From Burkholderiales bacterium RIFCSPHIGHO2_01_FULL_63_240 (GTDB lineage Bacteria > Pseudomonadota > Gammaproteobacteria > Burkholderiales > Burkholderiaceae_C): a stretch of 64,000 nt of DNA. Positions 15,347 to 22,711 of this stretch are shown here, one piece after another. The notes under the pieces were generated by a model that worked only from the letters and a program-made list of their open reading frames with translations, was not told the origin of the DNA and ran no database searches. The first letter of the stretch is position 1. Every line of letters starts with the position of its first letter. Made by a program: the position numbers and the translations under genes. The stretch spans positions 248,001-312,000 of the forward strand of contig MERU01000002.1 in assembly GCA_001770725.1 (NCBI GenBank), given 5' to 3'.

Positions 15347-16476
15347 GCCCCCGGAACCCCATCGGCTCCAGGCCCCTGATCCGACTGAGCCCCCTCCGCG
15401 GCACCCTCCTCGACCCAGGAGACACGCAGCCTGGGCAATCCTTGCGGGTGAGCGGTCTGCACAACATGTATCAGGTGCTCGCGCACCGCGCAGCGCAGCT
15501 TCCAGCTCTGTGAGGAATCCCTGCTGCTGACCAGGCAGCGCACCTGCATGGCCTTCTCTGAAACATCCGTGACTTCCAGTTCGCAAACCCGACCGTCCCA
15601 CAGCGCGTGCGCGCCAACGAAACGCTCCAACTCTTGCCGAAGGGCCGGTACCGATTGCCGGTGGTCGAGCCACAGCAAAACGCTGCCAAGGATCTGTGCG
15701 TTGTTGCGCGTCCAGTTCTGAAAGGGATGCTGGGTCCACCATTCGAGTGGAACGATGAGTCGGCGTTCATCCCAGATCGCCACGACCACATAGGTTCCTG
15801 TGATTTCTTCGATGCGCCCCCACTCCCCTTCGACGATCACAACGTCATCCAGGCGGATGGGTTGGGTCAGGCCGATCTGAATGCCCGCGATGAAGTTCGC
15901 AAGCAGAGGACGGGCCGCCAAACCAGCGACGATGCCTGCCAGACCGGCCGAGGCCAGCAAGCTGGCCCCGACATGCCTGACCTGGGGAAAGGTCATGAGG
16001 GCCAGGGCGATGCCCAACATCCCGATGATCGAGGCCAGGGTGCGGCTGATGATGCGGGTCTGGGTGTGCAGGCGCCGAGCGGACAGGTTGTCCGACTGCG
16101 AGGACGGGCGCAGCAGCGCCACCATCTCCGCCATCGCCTGCACGGCCCGGATGAGCAGCCACGTCATCGAGAAGATGATCGACACGGTCATCAGTCGGCG
16201 CACGCCGATCACGCCTGGCAGCTCGTCGGGCACAGAAGACAGCACCAGGGACCACGCCAGCAAGGGCGCCAGGAGAAAAGCCGGTTTGCGGGTGACCCGA
16301 CGAAGGACACCCAGGATGGGCGATTCCGCCGAGACCCGGCGCCCCACTGCGTCCAGCACTCGCATGCCTGCCCAGGTGCAAACGCCCACGCCGAACATGA
16401 CGGCCAGCACCCACCACCACCCCGGGTCCACTTCCCCCTCCCAAGCGCTTGGCCAAGCCCGCTGCCACCCATTCAT
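15340..16476 (-). CDS. MscS-family mechanosensitive channel
   Basis: The 378-residue inner-membrane protein has about four to five transmembrane helices. The conserved pore helix is GASLLASAGLAGIVAGLAAR, followed by LLANFIAGIQIGLTQPIRLD and the beta domain DDVVIVEGEWGRIEEITGTY, all MscS signatures. The family releases solutes on hypo-osmotic shock. The C-terminal region (about 290-378) is charged and ends in a Gly-rich tail. It is transcribed divergently from the BrkB gene, and the gap holds two opposed sigma-54 promoters, linking osmotic protection to the regulon. The start has no strong Shine-Dalgarno, so it could shift slightly. Confidence 0.93.
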   Translation of the reverse strand: MNGWQRAWPSAWEGEVDPGWWWVLAVMFGVGVCTWAGMRVLDAVGRRVSAESPILGVLRRVTRKPAFLLAPLLAWSLVLSSVPDELPGVIGVRRLMTVSIIFSMTWLLIRAVQAMAEMVALLRPSSQSDNLSARRLHTQTRIISRTLASIIGMLGIALALMTFPQVRHVGASLLASAGLAGIVAGLAARPLLANFIAGIQIGLTQPIRLDDVVIVEGEWGRIEEITGTYVVVAIWDERRLIVPLEWWTQHPFQNWTRNNAQILGSVLLWLDHRQSVPALRQELERFVGAHALWDGRVCELEVTDVSEKAMQVRCLVSSRDSSQSWKLRCAVREHLIHVVQTAHPQGLPRLRVSWVEEGAAEGAQSDQGPGADGVPGAH

Positions 16477-16524
16477 GCGATGAACCGTTCATGAGGCGAA
16501 GGCCTCTTCGTGGGTGGTCAAGGG

Positions 16525-16539
16525 GCAAGCCGCGTGCCT
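16525..16539 (-). promoter_or_regulatory. Sigma-54 promoter of the MscS gene
   Basis: Minus strand AGGCACG-CGGC-TTGC, one base from consensus, 49 bases before the MscS start. Confidence 0.8.
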
Positions 16540-16553
16540 GCTGCCATGGCATC

Positions 16554-16568
16554 GGGCACGAGAGATGC
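16554..16568 (+). promoter_or_regulatory. Probable sigma-54 promoter of the BrkB gene
   Basis: GGGCACG-AGAG-ATGC has an excellent -24 half and three of four -12 bases. It overlaps the candidate ATG at 16565, so if used it forces a later translation start. Confidence 0.55.
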
Positions 16569-17515
16569 CCACGGCACTCATGCCATCCGAAACACCCACC
16601 AGGCAGGTCGTGCGCAACGCCCAGCCGCCCCAACCCAGTGACCTGCCGATCGCCCGGCGTTTCCGGGGGAAATGGATCGTGCATGCCGCGCTTCGGTGGG
16701 TGGACGCAGGCGGAGCTTCGCTTGGCGCATCGATTGCCTTCTACGCGATGTTCGCGCTGGCCCCGATGCTGATGCTTGCCATCGCGGTCGCCGGTTTGCT
16801 GCTCGAGGCAGAGGCGGTGCGAGGCGAGGTTTTCGCTCAGATCAGGGGCCTCATTGGTGACGATGCGGCCCTGACCGTGGAGGCCATGATCCGATCCGCC
16901 GCACTGCAACGCGGTGGTGTGGTGGCCAGCCTGTTCGGCGGGGCGACCGTCGTCATCGGAGCCACAGGCGTTTTCGCCGAACTCAGGCGCGCCCTCAACG
17001 CGATGGGCGCGATCGCCCCTCGGGCCTCCTTGATCAGCACCATGTTGCGCGTGAGGCTGGCTGGGTTGGCGCTGGTGCTGGGCATGGGCTTTCTCTCCAT
17101 CGCCTCCCTCGTCCTGAGCGCCGCACTCAGTGCCGCGCGGGACCTGCTCGGCCCTCACATGGGCCTGATGATGCATGTGATGACGGCCCTTGACGTGGGC
17201 GTGTCCACCGCGGTGCTGACCCTGGCCTTCGCGGCTTTGCTGCGCTGGCTCCCCGACCGGCCCGCATCCGCTGCAGGCACCTGGCTGGGGGCGCTGATCA
17301 GCGCAGTCCTGTTCACAGCGGGCAAGCATTTGCTCGGGCTGTACCTGGGCACAGCCGGCATTGCCTCGAGCTATGGGGCTGCCGGCTCTTTCGTGTTGAT
17401 CATGCTGTGGGTCTATTACACAGCCCAGATCGTGCTCTTTGGCGGGGCTGTGGCCTATGCGGTGACAAGGGGTGCGCGGGCGCCCGGAACCTCGCTACCG
17501 TCAAAGGCCACATGA
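16565..17515 (+). CDS. YihY/BrkB-family inner-membrane protein
   Basis: About 316 residues with six predicted transmembrane segments. It contains ASIAFYAMFALAPMLMLAIA early on, GGVVASLFGGATVVIGATGV, and near the end YGAAGSFVLIMLWVYYTAQI plus VLFGGAVAYA, the hallmarks of the YihY/BrkB (UPF0761) family. Its function is unsettled; it is not RNase BN despite older names. The start is uncertain: the ATG at 16565 overlaps a likely sigma-54 promoter, and GTG codons at 16610 or 16679 (the latter behind GGGGGA) are good alternatives. The core family domain is complete with any of them. It is divergent from MscS. Confidence 0.88.
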   Translation: MPTALMPSETPTRQVVRNAQPPQPSDLPIARRFRGKWIVHAALRWVDAGGASLGASIAFYAMFALAPMLMLAIAVAGLLLEAEAVRGEVFAQIRGLIGDDAALTVEAMIRSAALQRGGVVASLFGGATVVIGATGVFAELRRALNAMGAIAPRASLISTMLRVRLAGLALVLGMGFLSIASLVLSAALSAARDLLGPHMGLMMHVMTALDVGVSTAVLTLAFAALLRWLPDRPASAAGTWLGALISAVLFTAGKHLLGLYLGTAGIASSYGAAGSFVLIMLWVYYTAQIVLFGGAVAYAVTRGARAPGTSLPSKAT

Positions 17516-17549
17516 AACGATCGCCGATTGACCTTGGTCAGGCGCCTCG

Positions 17550-17834
17550 TCACCCGGCATTCGATGTGGGGTCGGCTTCGCTGATCAGGGGCCCTTCTTC
17601 GTCACGTGGCGCCGTTGCCAGAGCAGGCTTGGAAAGGGGCGCCGAAGCTCCTGCTGCGGTTTGCGGGCTGCTCTCGGCGGCGGCGGCGCCCGCGATCACG
17701 AGGGCGCCATCGAGGTACTCATTTTTCGACGCGCCGTCCTTCGCTGGTGTGGCCTGCGATCCGCCTCCTGGAGCGGTGGGCGAGGCAGTCTGCTCGGCTG
17801 CCTCCTTGTGCATGGTCAAGATGTGGGGGCACAT
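17550..17834 (-). CDS. Small hypothetical protein
   Basis: This 94-residue protein begins MCPHILTMHKEAAEQTASPT. It is Ala/Ser/Gly-rich and polar, with a hydrophobic stretch EYLDGALVIAGAAAAES in the middle. I prefer the ATG at 17834, preceded by AAAGGA, to the TTG start at 17852 given by the track. It lies 14 bases after the Pro-rich gene on the same strand, so the two are probably one unit read from the sigma-54 promoter at 18338. It is convergent with the BrkB gene. No family is recognised. Confidence 0.55.
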   Translation of the reverse strand: MCPHILTMHKEAAEQTASPTAPGGGSQATPAKDGASKNEYLDGALVIAGAAAAESSPQTAAGASAPLSKPALATAPRDEEGPLISEADPTSNAG

Positions 17835-17848
17835 GGAAGTCCTTTGCG

Positions 17849-18304
17849 TCAATGGGCTGTGGGTGTGGGTGCTTCGGTTGGGCCGGACCCGTCGTCGGCA
17901 CCTTCCGGCTCGCCGTCACCGAAAACGGCATGGATGTCCCGCGCCACGGGTGGGGGCATCACGGGCGGCTCCTGCATCGGAGGCGGCACTTCAACAGGCG
18001 GCGGGTCGTTGATGCCGGGAGGGATGGGGTCGGGTCCTGGATGCGGGGTGATCGGGTGTTCCGGGTCGGGAACAAGGGGAGGCGTCGCCGGGCTGGCAGG
18101 CACGTTCGAAGCCCCGGCCAGCAACCATGGGAGCGAGAAACCAACGGAAATGGCCGCCCGTCCCAGCCGGTCAACGCAGGTGCTGGCCACCTTGTGCGCC
18201 ACCCAGAAGGTCTGCACGGCCTGGGAAGCCGCCCCCCACCACCACAAAGCAAACTGAAATGGGTGGCCGGGCGGCAAGACAGAGGAAGGCTCGAAAGGGT
18301 TCAT
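17849..18304 (-). CDS. Proline-rich hypothetical protein
   Basis: The 151-residue protein has an N-terminal aromatic helix-rich half (FQFALWWWGAASQAVQTFWV, ISVGFSLPWLLAGASN) that may be membrane-associated. Its C-terminal half is dominated by Pro (PDPEHPITPHPGPDPIPPGI, PPPVEVPPPMQEPPVMPPPV), probably extended or disordered. The start at 18304 has GAGGA upstream and fits the promoter at 18338; the 281-residue track ORF is an upstream read-through. No family is recognised. The N-terminal WWWGAASQAVQ segment recalls phasin-like or polyhydroxyalkanoate-associated small proteins only superficially, so no function is assigned. Confidence 0.65.
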   Translation of the reverse strand: MNPFEPSSVLPPGHPFQFALWWWGAASQAVQTFWVAHKVASTCVDRLGRAAISVGFSLPWLLAGASNVPASPATPPLVPDPEHPITPHPGPDPIPPGINDPPPVEVPPPMQEPPVMPPPVARDIHAVFGDGEPEGADDGSGPTEAPTPTAH

Positions 18305-18337
18305 GATGGGTCCTCGTGGTGATGGAACCGATGCATG

Positions 18338-18352
18338 GCAAATTGCGGTCCC
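18338..18352 (-). promoter_or_regulatory. Possible sigma-54 promoter of the Pro-rich gene
   Basis: Minus strand GGGACCG-CAAT-TTGC has a perfect -12 half and two mismatches in the -24 half, 34 bases before the start. Confidence 0.5.
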
Positions 18353-18417
18353 ATCCATCGACGGCCCCCGCCCTTTGCACCATGGCCTCCGCCGCATGGG
18401 CCTCGCCACACCAGACA

Positions 18418-18432
18418 AGGCATGGCGATTGC
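18418..18432 (+). promoter_or_regulatory. Sigma-54 promoter of the DUF883 gene
   Basis: AGGCATG-GCGA-TTGC, identical to the element at 7763, 41 bases before the start. Confidence 0.75.
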
Positions 18433-18472
18433 CCTGCTTGGACTCCTCTACATCCAGGATCAGGCACCAACC

Positions 18473-18775
18473 ATGACCGCAGACACCTCCGACCCCACCG
18501 ATGGCTTCATTGAACGCTCCGCTCAGGCAGCGCACAAGACCATCGACGAAGTGGCCGAAAAGACCACCAAGACGATCGACCGCCTGCAGGCCTCCGCCAG
18601 CGGCCTGGGCGAACAGATCACGGACAAGGCCCGAGCTTTCAACAACCTGGAACACCAGGTGGTCGAGAAGGTGCGTGGTCAGGTGCGCGAACACCCCCTC
18701 ACCTGCCTGCTGGTGGCGGTCACGGCGGGCCTGCTCATTGCGCGGCTGACCCGTCCTTCGGCCTCGCCGCGCTGA
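18473..18775 (+). CDS. DUF883 (ElaB/YqjD-like) membrane-anchored protein
   Basis: This 100-residue protein consists of an amphipathic helical region (IERSAQAAHKTIDEVAEKTT, IDRLQASASGLGEQITDKAR) followed by one C-terminal transmembrane helix (PLTCLLVAVTAGLLIARL). This is the layout of the DUF883/ElaB/YqjD family, whose E. coli members tether inactive ribosomes to the inner membrane in stationary phase. The ATG at 18473 fits the family start and the promoter at 18418. It is a single-gene unit divergent from the Pro-rich gene. Confidence 0.85.
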   Translation: MTADTSDPTDGFIERSAQAAHKTIDEVAEKTTKTIDRLQASASGLGEQITDKARAFNNLEHQVVEKVRGQVREHPLTCLLVAVTAGLLIARLTRPSASPR

Positions 18776-18827
18776 CCGCGTTCAGCCCAGCTCGGTGGCC
18801 AAGGCAGCGGGGCACCCGCCACCTGCC

Positions 18828-19130
18828 TCAAGTCGAGCTCCGGCTCCCTTCCATCCGACGCGCGGCGGACTTGAACCGCCGATGCCGGTGCCTTTGCTCT
18901 GGCGTGGTTTCCATGGGAGGCTCGTCCAGCGCTGGGCGAACGCGGTTCGCGCTGGGCCCCCGATCCGACAGGCTCAGCTCGAACACAACGCTCATCTGAG
19001 GTTTCAGGCTTTTGTAGCCTTGCATGTCGATCGCGGAGAAATGGACAAACACGTCGGCCTCACAAGCCGGGGTCTGGATGAAGCCATAGCCCTTTTCATC
19101 GCTGAACCATTTGACCTGCCCTGTCTGCAT
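18828..19130 (-). CDS. Cold-shock-domain protein with basic C-terminal tail
   Basis: The first 67 residues are a cold-shock domain with MQTGQVKWFSDEKGYGFIQT (RNP1 KGYGFI) and ADVFVHFSAIDMQGYKSLK (RNP2 VFVHF), binding single-stranded nucleic acid as an RNA chaperone. The remaining 33 residues (TPEQRHRHRRFKSAARRMEG) form a basic tail that ordinary 67-70-residue Csps lack and that may add RNA affinity. The ATG at 19130 has GAGGAGA upstream and matches the family; the track ORF start is far too early. It is opposite the hybrid kinase gene, with sigma-54 promoters facing both ways. Confidence 0.92.
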   Translation of the reverse strand: MQTGQVKWFSDEKGYGFIQTPACEADVFVHFSAIDMQGYKSLKPQMSVVFELSLSDRGPSANRVRPALDEPPMETTPEQRHRHRRFKSAARRMEGSRSST

Positions 19131-19185
19131 GGGGTCTCCTCGTGAAGTCTGAGATGGTGTCCGGGTGATCCGGCCTGGCCTCTTG

Positions 19186-19200
19186 GCAAACGACGGGCCC
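19186..19200 (-). promoter_or_regulatory. Sigma-54 promoter of the cold-shock gene
   Basis: Minus strand GGGCCCG-TCGT-TTGC, with one -24 mismatch and perfect -12, 56 bases before the start. Confidence 0.6.
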
Positions 19201-19299
19201 GGACGATCAGCTTCCCGAGGGCTGCGCTGTCGCCAGGTCGTGTCCGGATGAAAGCAAGTGCGTGGGTTTGTTCCCGAAGGAGGCATCGCCCGCATCCGA

Positions 19300-19314
19300 T
19301 GGCACGGCTTGTGC
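19300..19314 (+). promoter_or_regulatory. Probable sigma-54 promoter of the hybrid kinase
   Basis: TGGCACG-GCTT-GTGC has a perfect -24 half and three of four -12 bases. It is 238 bases before the assigned start, farther than for the other genes. Confidence 0.5.
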
Positions 19315-19551
19315 GTGCCGAGCCTCACGGAAGCGCCAGATGACCCGTCCCGCCCTGCAGACCGCCAATCTCCCTCATCCCGGCATGCCCAGGTCGGTAG
19401 TTTTTTCTGCAATGTCATTGCTTGCGTGCACAGTCGGACACGTTTGAACCACGGACAGGCGGGTCATGTCGGCACCTGTTCAGGCAATGTCTGGCAGTCG
19501 GATGACATTCACGGAACAGGCCCTGTTCCCCAACCGGCGCAATACACAGGC

Positions 19552-22500
19552 ATGTCCTCTCCTCGCACCCCATCCTTTCCGCGCTTGTGGCGAACCCGAT
19601 GGCCGCTGGCATCTGTGCGCAGCTACCTCCATGTCATCACCCTGGTTGCTGTGTTGCCCCTCGCCCTGCTGACCAGCTGGCTGATCGGCAGGCAGGTATC
19701 GGTGGCACGCGAGCAGCTGTCGATGGGGCTGCAGCAGGGGGCCAGCTCCATGGCCTTGATGATCGACCGGGAACTGAGCGCATCGGTCGAGGCGCTGCAA
19801 GCCCTGGCCGAGTCCTCGCAGTTGCAAAAGGGGGACATCCGGGGTTTCGAGCGGCGGCTGCGGGCCTTCGTCAGCATTCGGCCCGCCTGGAGCCAGGTCA
19901 GCCTCGTCGAGGCTCAGCACGGGGAGGTCCTCAGCAGCGTGCCGGGCAACAGGGACACCGCCAATGAACCCTTGCCGCCGGATTTCCCCATCCCTCGCTC
20001 GGCCGCCGAGGTCGAGCCCTATTTCTCCGGCCTGGTCCGGGGCCCGCGGCCAGGGCAATGGCACACACGCATCACCATGCCGGTGTGGCGCGCGAACCAG
20101 TTGCGTTATTACCTTCACGTCGACATTGACGAGAAATACTGGCAGAACCTGATCGTCGGGGCTTCCCCGCAACGCCAGGGGTTCGTCACGCTCTATGACC
20201 GCTCGAAGACCGTCATCGCCCGCACGATCAAGCCGAACGTTCACATCGGGCAACCCCTGCCATCGCACCCCGCGCGCGACAGCAAGCCCAGTGGCTTTCA
20301 CAAGATCGAGGTGGAAGGCGAAGACGACTCCTATGTGGCTTGGCAGGAAATCGCGCATTCCGGGTGGGGGGTGCGGATGGGCGTCAGCGCGGCTGCCCTG
20401 GATCACAACAAGCTGATCGCTTTTGTCTCGATTGCCGGCACCGGCATCGTGTCCCTTTTCGCGGGGCTCCTGCTGTCACGGATGGTGGCGACGCGCATCA
20501 TCAAACCCTTGAGCATCCTCTCGCAGGGCAAGGCGGCAAGTTTGCGCGACGAAGACACCACGGTCTTCGAGATCTCCATGCTCAGGAACGCCATGCTCGC
20601 CGCCGAGCAGCAGCGCGACCTGGCCACGCAGCGGCTGCAGGCCAAGGCGGCCGAGTTCGAAACGCTCTTTCTCATGAGCCCGATCGGCCTGTCGATCACG
20701 CTCGATCCCCAGGCCAACGAAGTGCTGCGCAACCCCGCCAAGATGGCGCTGTTCAACTCGCCCACGCAAGGCCCTCAGAGGTACGAGATCGTTGTCAATG
20801 GCCGGGTGTTGCCTCCCTCGGAGCACCCACTCAAACGGGCAGCACGAGGCGAACGCATCCACAACCTCGACCTGGAGGTTCGTCACCACGATGGCCGCGT
20901 GCTCAAGCTCATCGCCTATGCCCTTCCCCTGCTGGACCTGCGTGGCAAGCCCCGCGGGGCGATCGCCATTTTCGTCGACGTCACCGAGCGGGTCCAGTCT
21001 CAGAACAAGCTCCTGCTGGCTCAGGCCCGGCTGGAGGACAACCAGCACTTCATCACACTCGCCCAGAAAGCTGGCGACGTGGGCTTCTGGGATCACCGCA
21101 TCGAAGAGAACCGGCTGACACTGACCTCGGGGCTGTCGCTGCTTTTCGGCATGGGGCAGGCAGAAAAGGAGATCACGTGGGAAGAATGGCTGGCGAAGAT
21201 CAAGCACCCCGACGAAGCCACCCTGACGTCCCTGCTGCGGGAGGCCTGGCAAGACCACCAGGAGCAAGTCAACTTCCAGCTGCAGGTTCAGCAAGGCGAC
21301 ATGCCTGAGCGCTGGCTGGCGTGCCGTGGCGTGTGTGTCTACAACGCCCAAGGCGCGCCCATCCGGATGATCGGTGCGGTGGTCGATGTGACCGCGCAGC
21401 ACCAGATCGAGCACGAGCGCAGCAGGCTGATCGAGCAGGAGCAGATTGCGCGGCTGGAAGCCGAACAGGCCAACAGGGCCAAGGACGAGTTCCTCGCCAT
21501 CCTCGGGCACGAGTTGCGCAACCCCCTTGGTGCCATCTCCGCGGGCATCGAGGTGCTCAACCGCATCAGCCCGGAAGGAGACCAGCCCGCACGGATGCGC
21601 CAGATCATTTCCCGGCAGACGCGGCACCTCGCCCGCCTCATGGATGACCTGCTGGATGTCGCGCGCGTCATCGCCGGCAAGATCCAGCTGTCTGTGCACC
21701 CGGTCAGTGTGCGAGCCACGGTGCAACGCGTGGTCAACACATTCAAGATCACGGGCCTGACGCAGGCCGTGGAGATCGATGTCGATGACGTCTGGGTGCA
21801 GGCGGATTCGGTGCGTCTGGAGCAGATCATCAACAACCTGATCACCAACGCTGGCAAATACAGCCCACCCGACCTGGTCATCCAGGTCATCGCCAAGGCG
21901 CATGGGCCGGTGGTCAGGCTCCAGGTGATCAACCACGGGCCATTGATACCGCCCACCTTGCTGCCTCACATCTTCGACCTGTTCGTCCAGGGAGAGCGCA
22001 CGATCGAGCGTCGGCAAGGGGGGCTCGGCATCGGCCTGACGCTGGTCAAGAGCCTGGTGGACCTGCACCATGGCAAGGTGGAAGTGAGCACATCCGATGA
22101 CCGCAACATCTTCACCGTCGAGTTGCCCGCGGCCCAGCCCGATGAGCGGGCAGCTTCCGAAGCGCCGGGCCTGGCCACCCATCGGCGCCGCGTGGTGATC
22201 GTCGAGGACAACGACGATGCCCGAGAGGCCGTGCAGCTCATGCTCGAGGTCGGGGGGCACGAGGTGATCGCGCACACGGATGGCGACATGGGACTGCATG
22301 CCATCCTCGAGAAGCAGCCCGATCTGGCCCTCGTCGACATCGGTCTGCCCGGCCGCTCGGGCTACGAGGTGGCCCGGGCCGCGCGCGAAGCAGGCTTTGT
22401 CGGCTGGCTCATTGCCCTTTCCGGCTACGGTCAGCAGCAGGATGTGCAAAGGGCGCTGGACAACGGGTTCGATTTCCACATGGTCAAGCCATTGGACCAG

Positions 22501-22575
22501 CAGTTGCTGGATGACTACCTTGCGCGGCCAGCTCGTGAATTGCGACTGTCTCTGAACGAGTTACCTGCGGGCTGA
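19552..22575 (+). CDS. Hybrid sensor histidine kinase (sensor-PAS-PAS-HisKA-HATPase-REC)
   Basis: This 1007-residue inner-membrane protein has a first membrane helix at about 25-47, a periplasmic Cache-like sensor domain to about 285, and a second helix (VSIAGTGIVSLFAGLLLSRM). Two PAS regions follow (about 365-480 and 490-620). The HisKA motif is FLAILGHELRNPLGAI, with the phospho-His near 652. The ATPase carries NNLITNAGKYSP and GGLGIGLTLVKS. The C-terminal receiver has VEDNDD and Asp in LALVDIGLPGRSGYE. The ligand is unknown. No response regulator adjoins it, but it sits in the sigma-54 block and may feed the activator at 3928. The start at 19552 is the only ATG before the first helix; its ribosome site is weak. 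Confidence 0.92.
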   Translation: MSSPRTPSFPRLWRTRWPLASVRSYLHVITLVAVLPLALLTSWLIGRQVSVAREQLSMGLQQGASSMALMIDRELSASVEALQALAESSQLQKGDIRGFERRLRAFVSIRPAWSQVSLVEAQHGEVLSSVPGNRDTANEPLPPDFPIPRSAAEVEPYFSGLVRGPRPGQWHTRITMPVWRANQLRYYLHVDIDEKYWQNLIVGASPQRQGFVTLYDRSKTVIARTIKPNVHIGQPLPSHPARDSKPSGFHKIEVEGEDDSYVAWQEIAHSGWGVRMGVSAAALDHNKLIAFVSIAGTGIVSLFAGLLLSRMVATRIIKPLSILSQGKAASLRDEDTTVFEISMLRNAMLAAEQQRDLATQRLQAKAAEFETLFLMSPIGLSITLDPQANEVLRNPAKMALFNSPTQGPQRYEIVVNGRVLPPSEHPLKRAARGERIHNLDLEVRHHDGRVLKLIAYALPLLDLRGKPRGAIAIFVDVTERVQSQNKLLLAQARLEDNQHFITLAQKAGDVGFWDHRIEENRLTLTSGLSLLFGMGQAEKEITWEEWLAKIKHPDEATLTSLLREAWQDHQEQVNFQLQVQQGDMPERWLACRGVCVYNAQGAPIRMIGAVVDVTAQHQIEHERSRLIEQEQIARLEAEQANRAKDEFLAILGHELRNPLGAISAGIEVLNRISPEGDQPARMRQIISRQTRHLARLMDDLLDVARVIAGKIQLSVHPVSVRATVQRVVNTFKITGLTQAVEIDVDDVWVQADSVRLEQIINNLITNAGKYSPPDLVIQVIAKAHGPVVRLQVINHGPLIPPTLLPHIFDLFVQGERTIERRQGGLGIGLTLVKSLVDLHHGKVEVSTSDDRNIFTVELPAAQPDERAASEAPGLATHRRRVVIVEDNDDAREAVQLMLEVGGHEVIAHTDGDMGLHAILEKQPDLALVDIGLPGRSGYEVARAAREAGFVGWLIALSGYGQQQDVQRALDNGFDFHMVKPLDQQLLDDYLARPARELRLSLNELPAG

Positions 22576-22600
22576 ACGTGCCAAGCCTGAAACGATGCCC

Positions 22601-22615
22601 AGGCACACCGATTGC
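22601..22615 (+). promoter_or_regulatory. Sigma-54 promoter of the GT2 gene
   Basis: AGGCACA-CCGA-TTGC, 97 bases before the start at 22712. Confidence 0.65.
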
Positions 22616-22711
22616 TGACCGATCGGCAAATCGTGGTGAAAGCCATGATCCCTGTTCCATCACCTCGCAGCGGAGGAGCTGCCCTGCTCTCCGAGCTCTC
22701 GACGGACCACC

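Larger units (their letters stand above)
19131..19551. other. 421-base intergenic control region
   Basis: This gap separates the divergent cold-shock and hybrid-kinase genes. It holds opposed sigma-54 promoter matches at 19186-19200 and 19300-19314. The kinase frame stays open back to 19258 but has no other ATG, so I treat this stretch as leader. I saw no RNA gene or repeat in it. Confidence 0.6.

Noticed and set aside
20476-22479. 667-residue minus-strand ORF inside the hybrid kinase
   Set aside because: It is antisense to conserved kinase and receiver motifs and has no family match.
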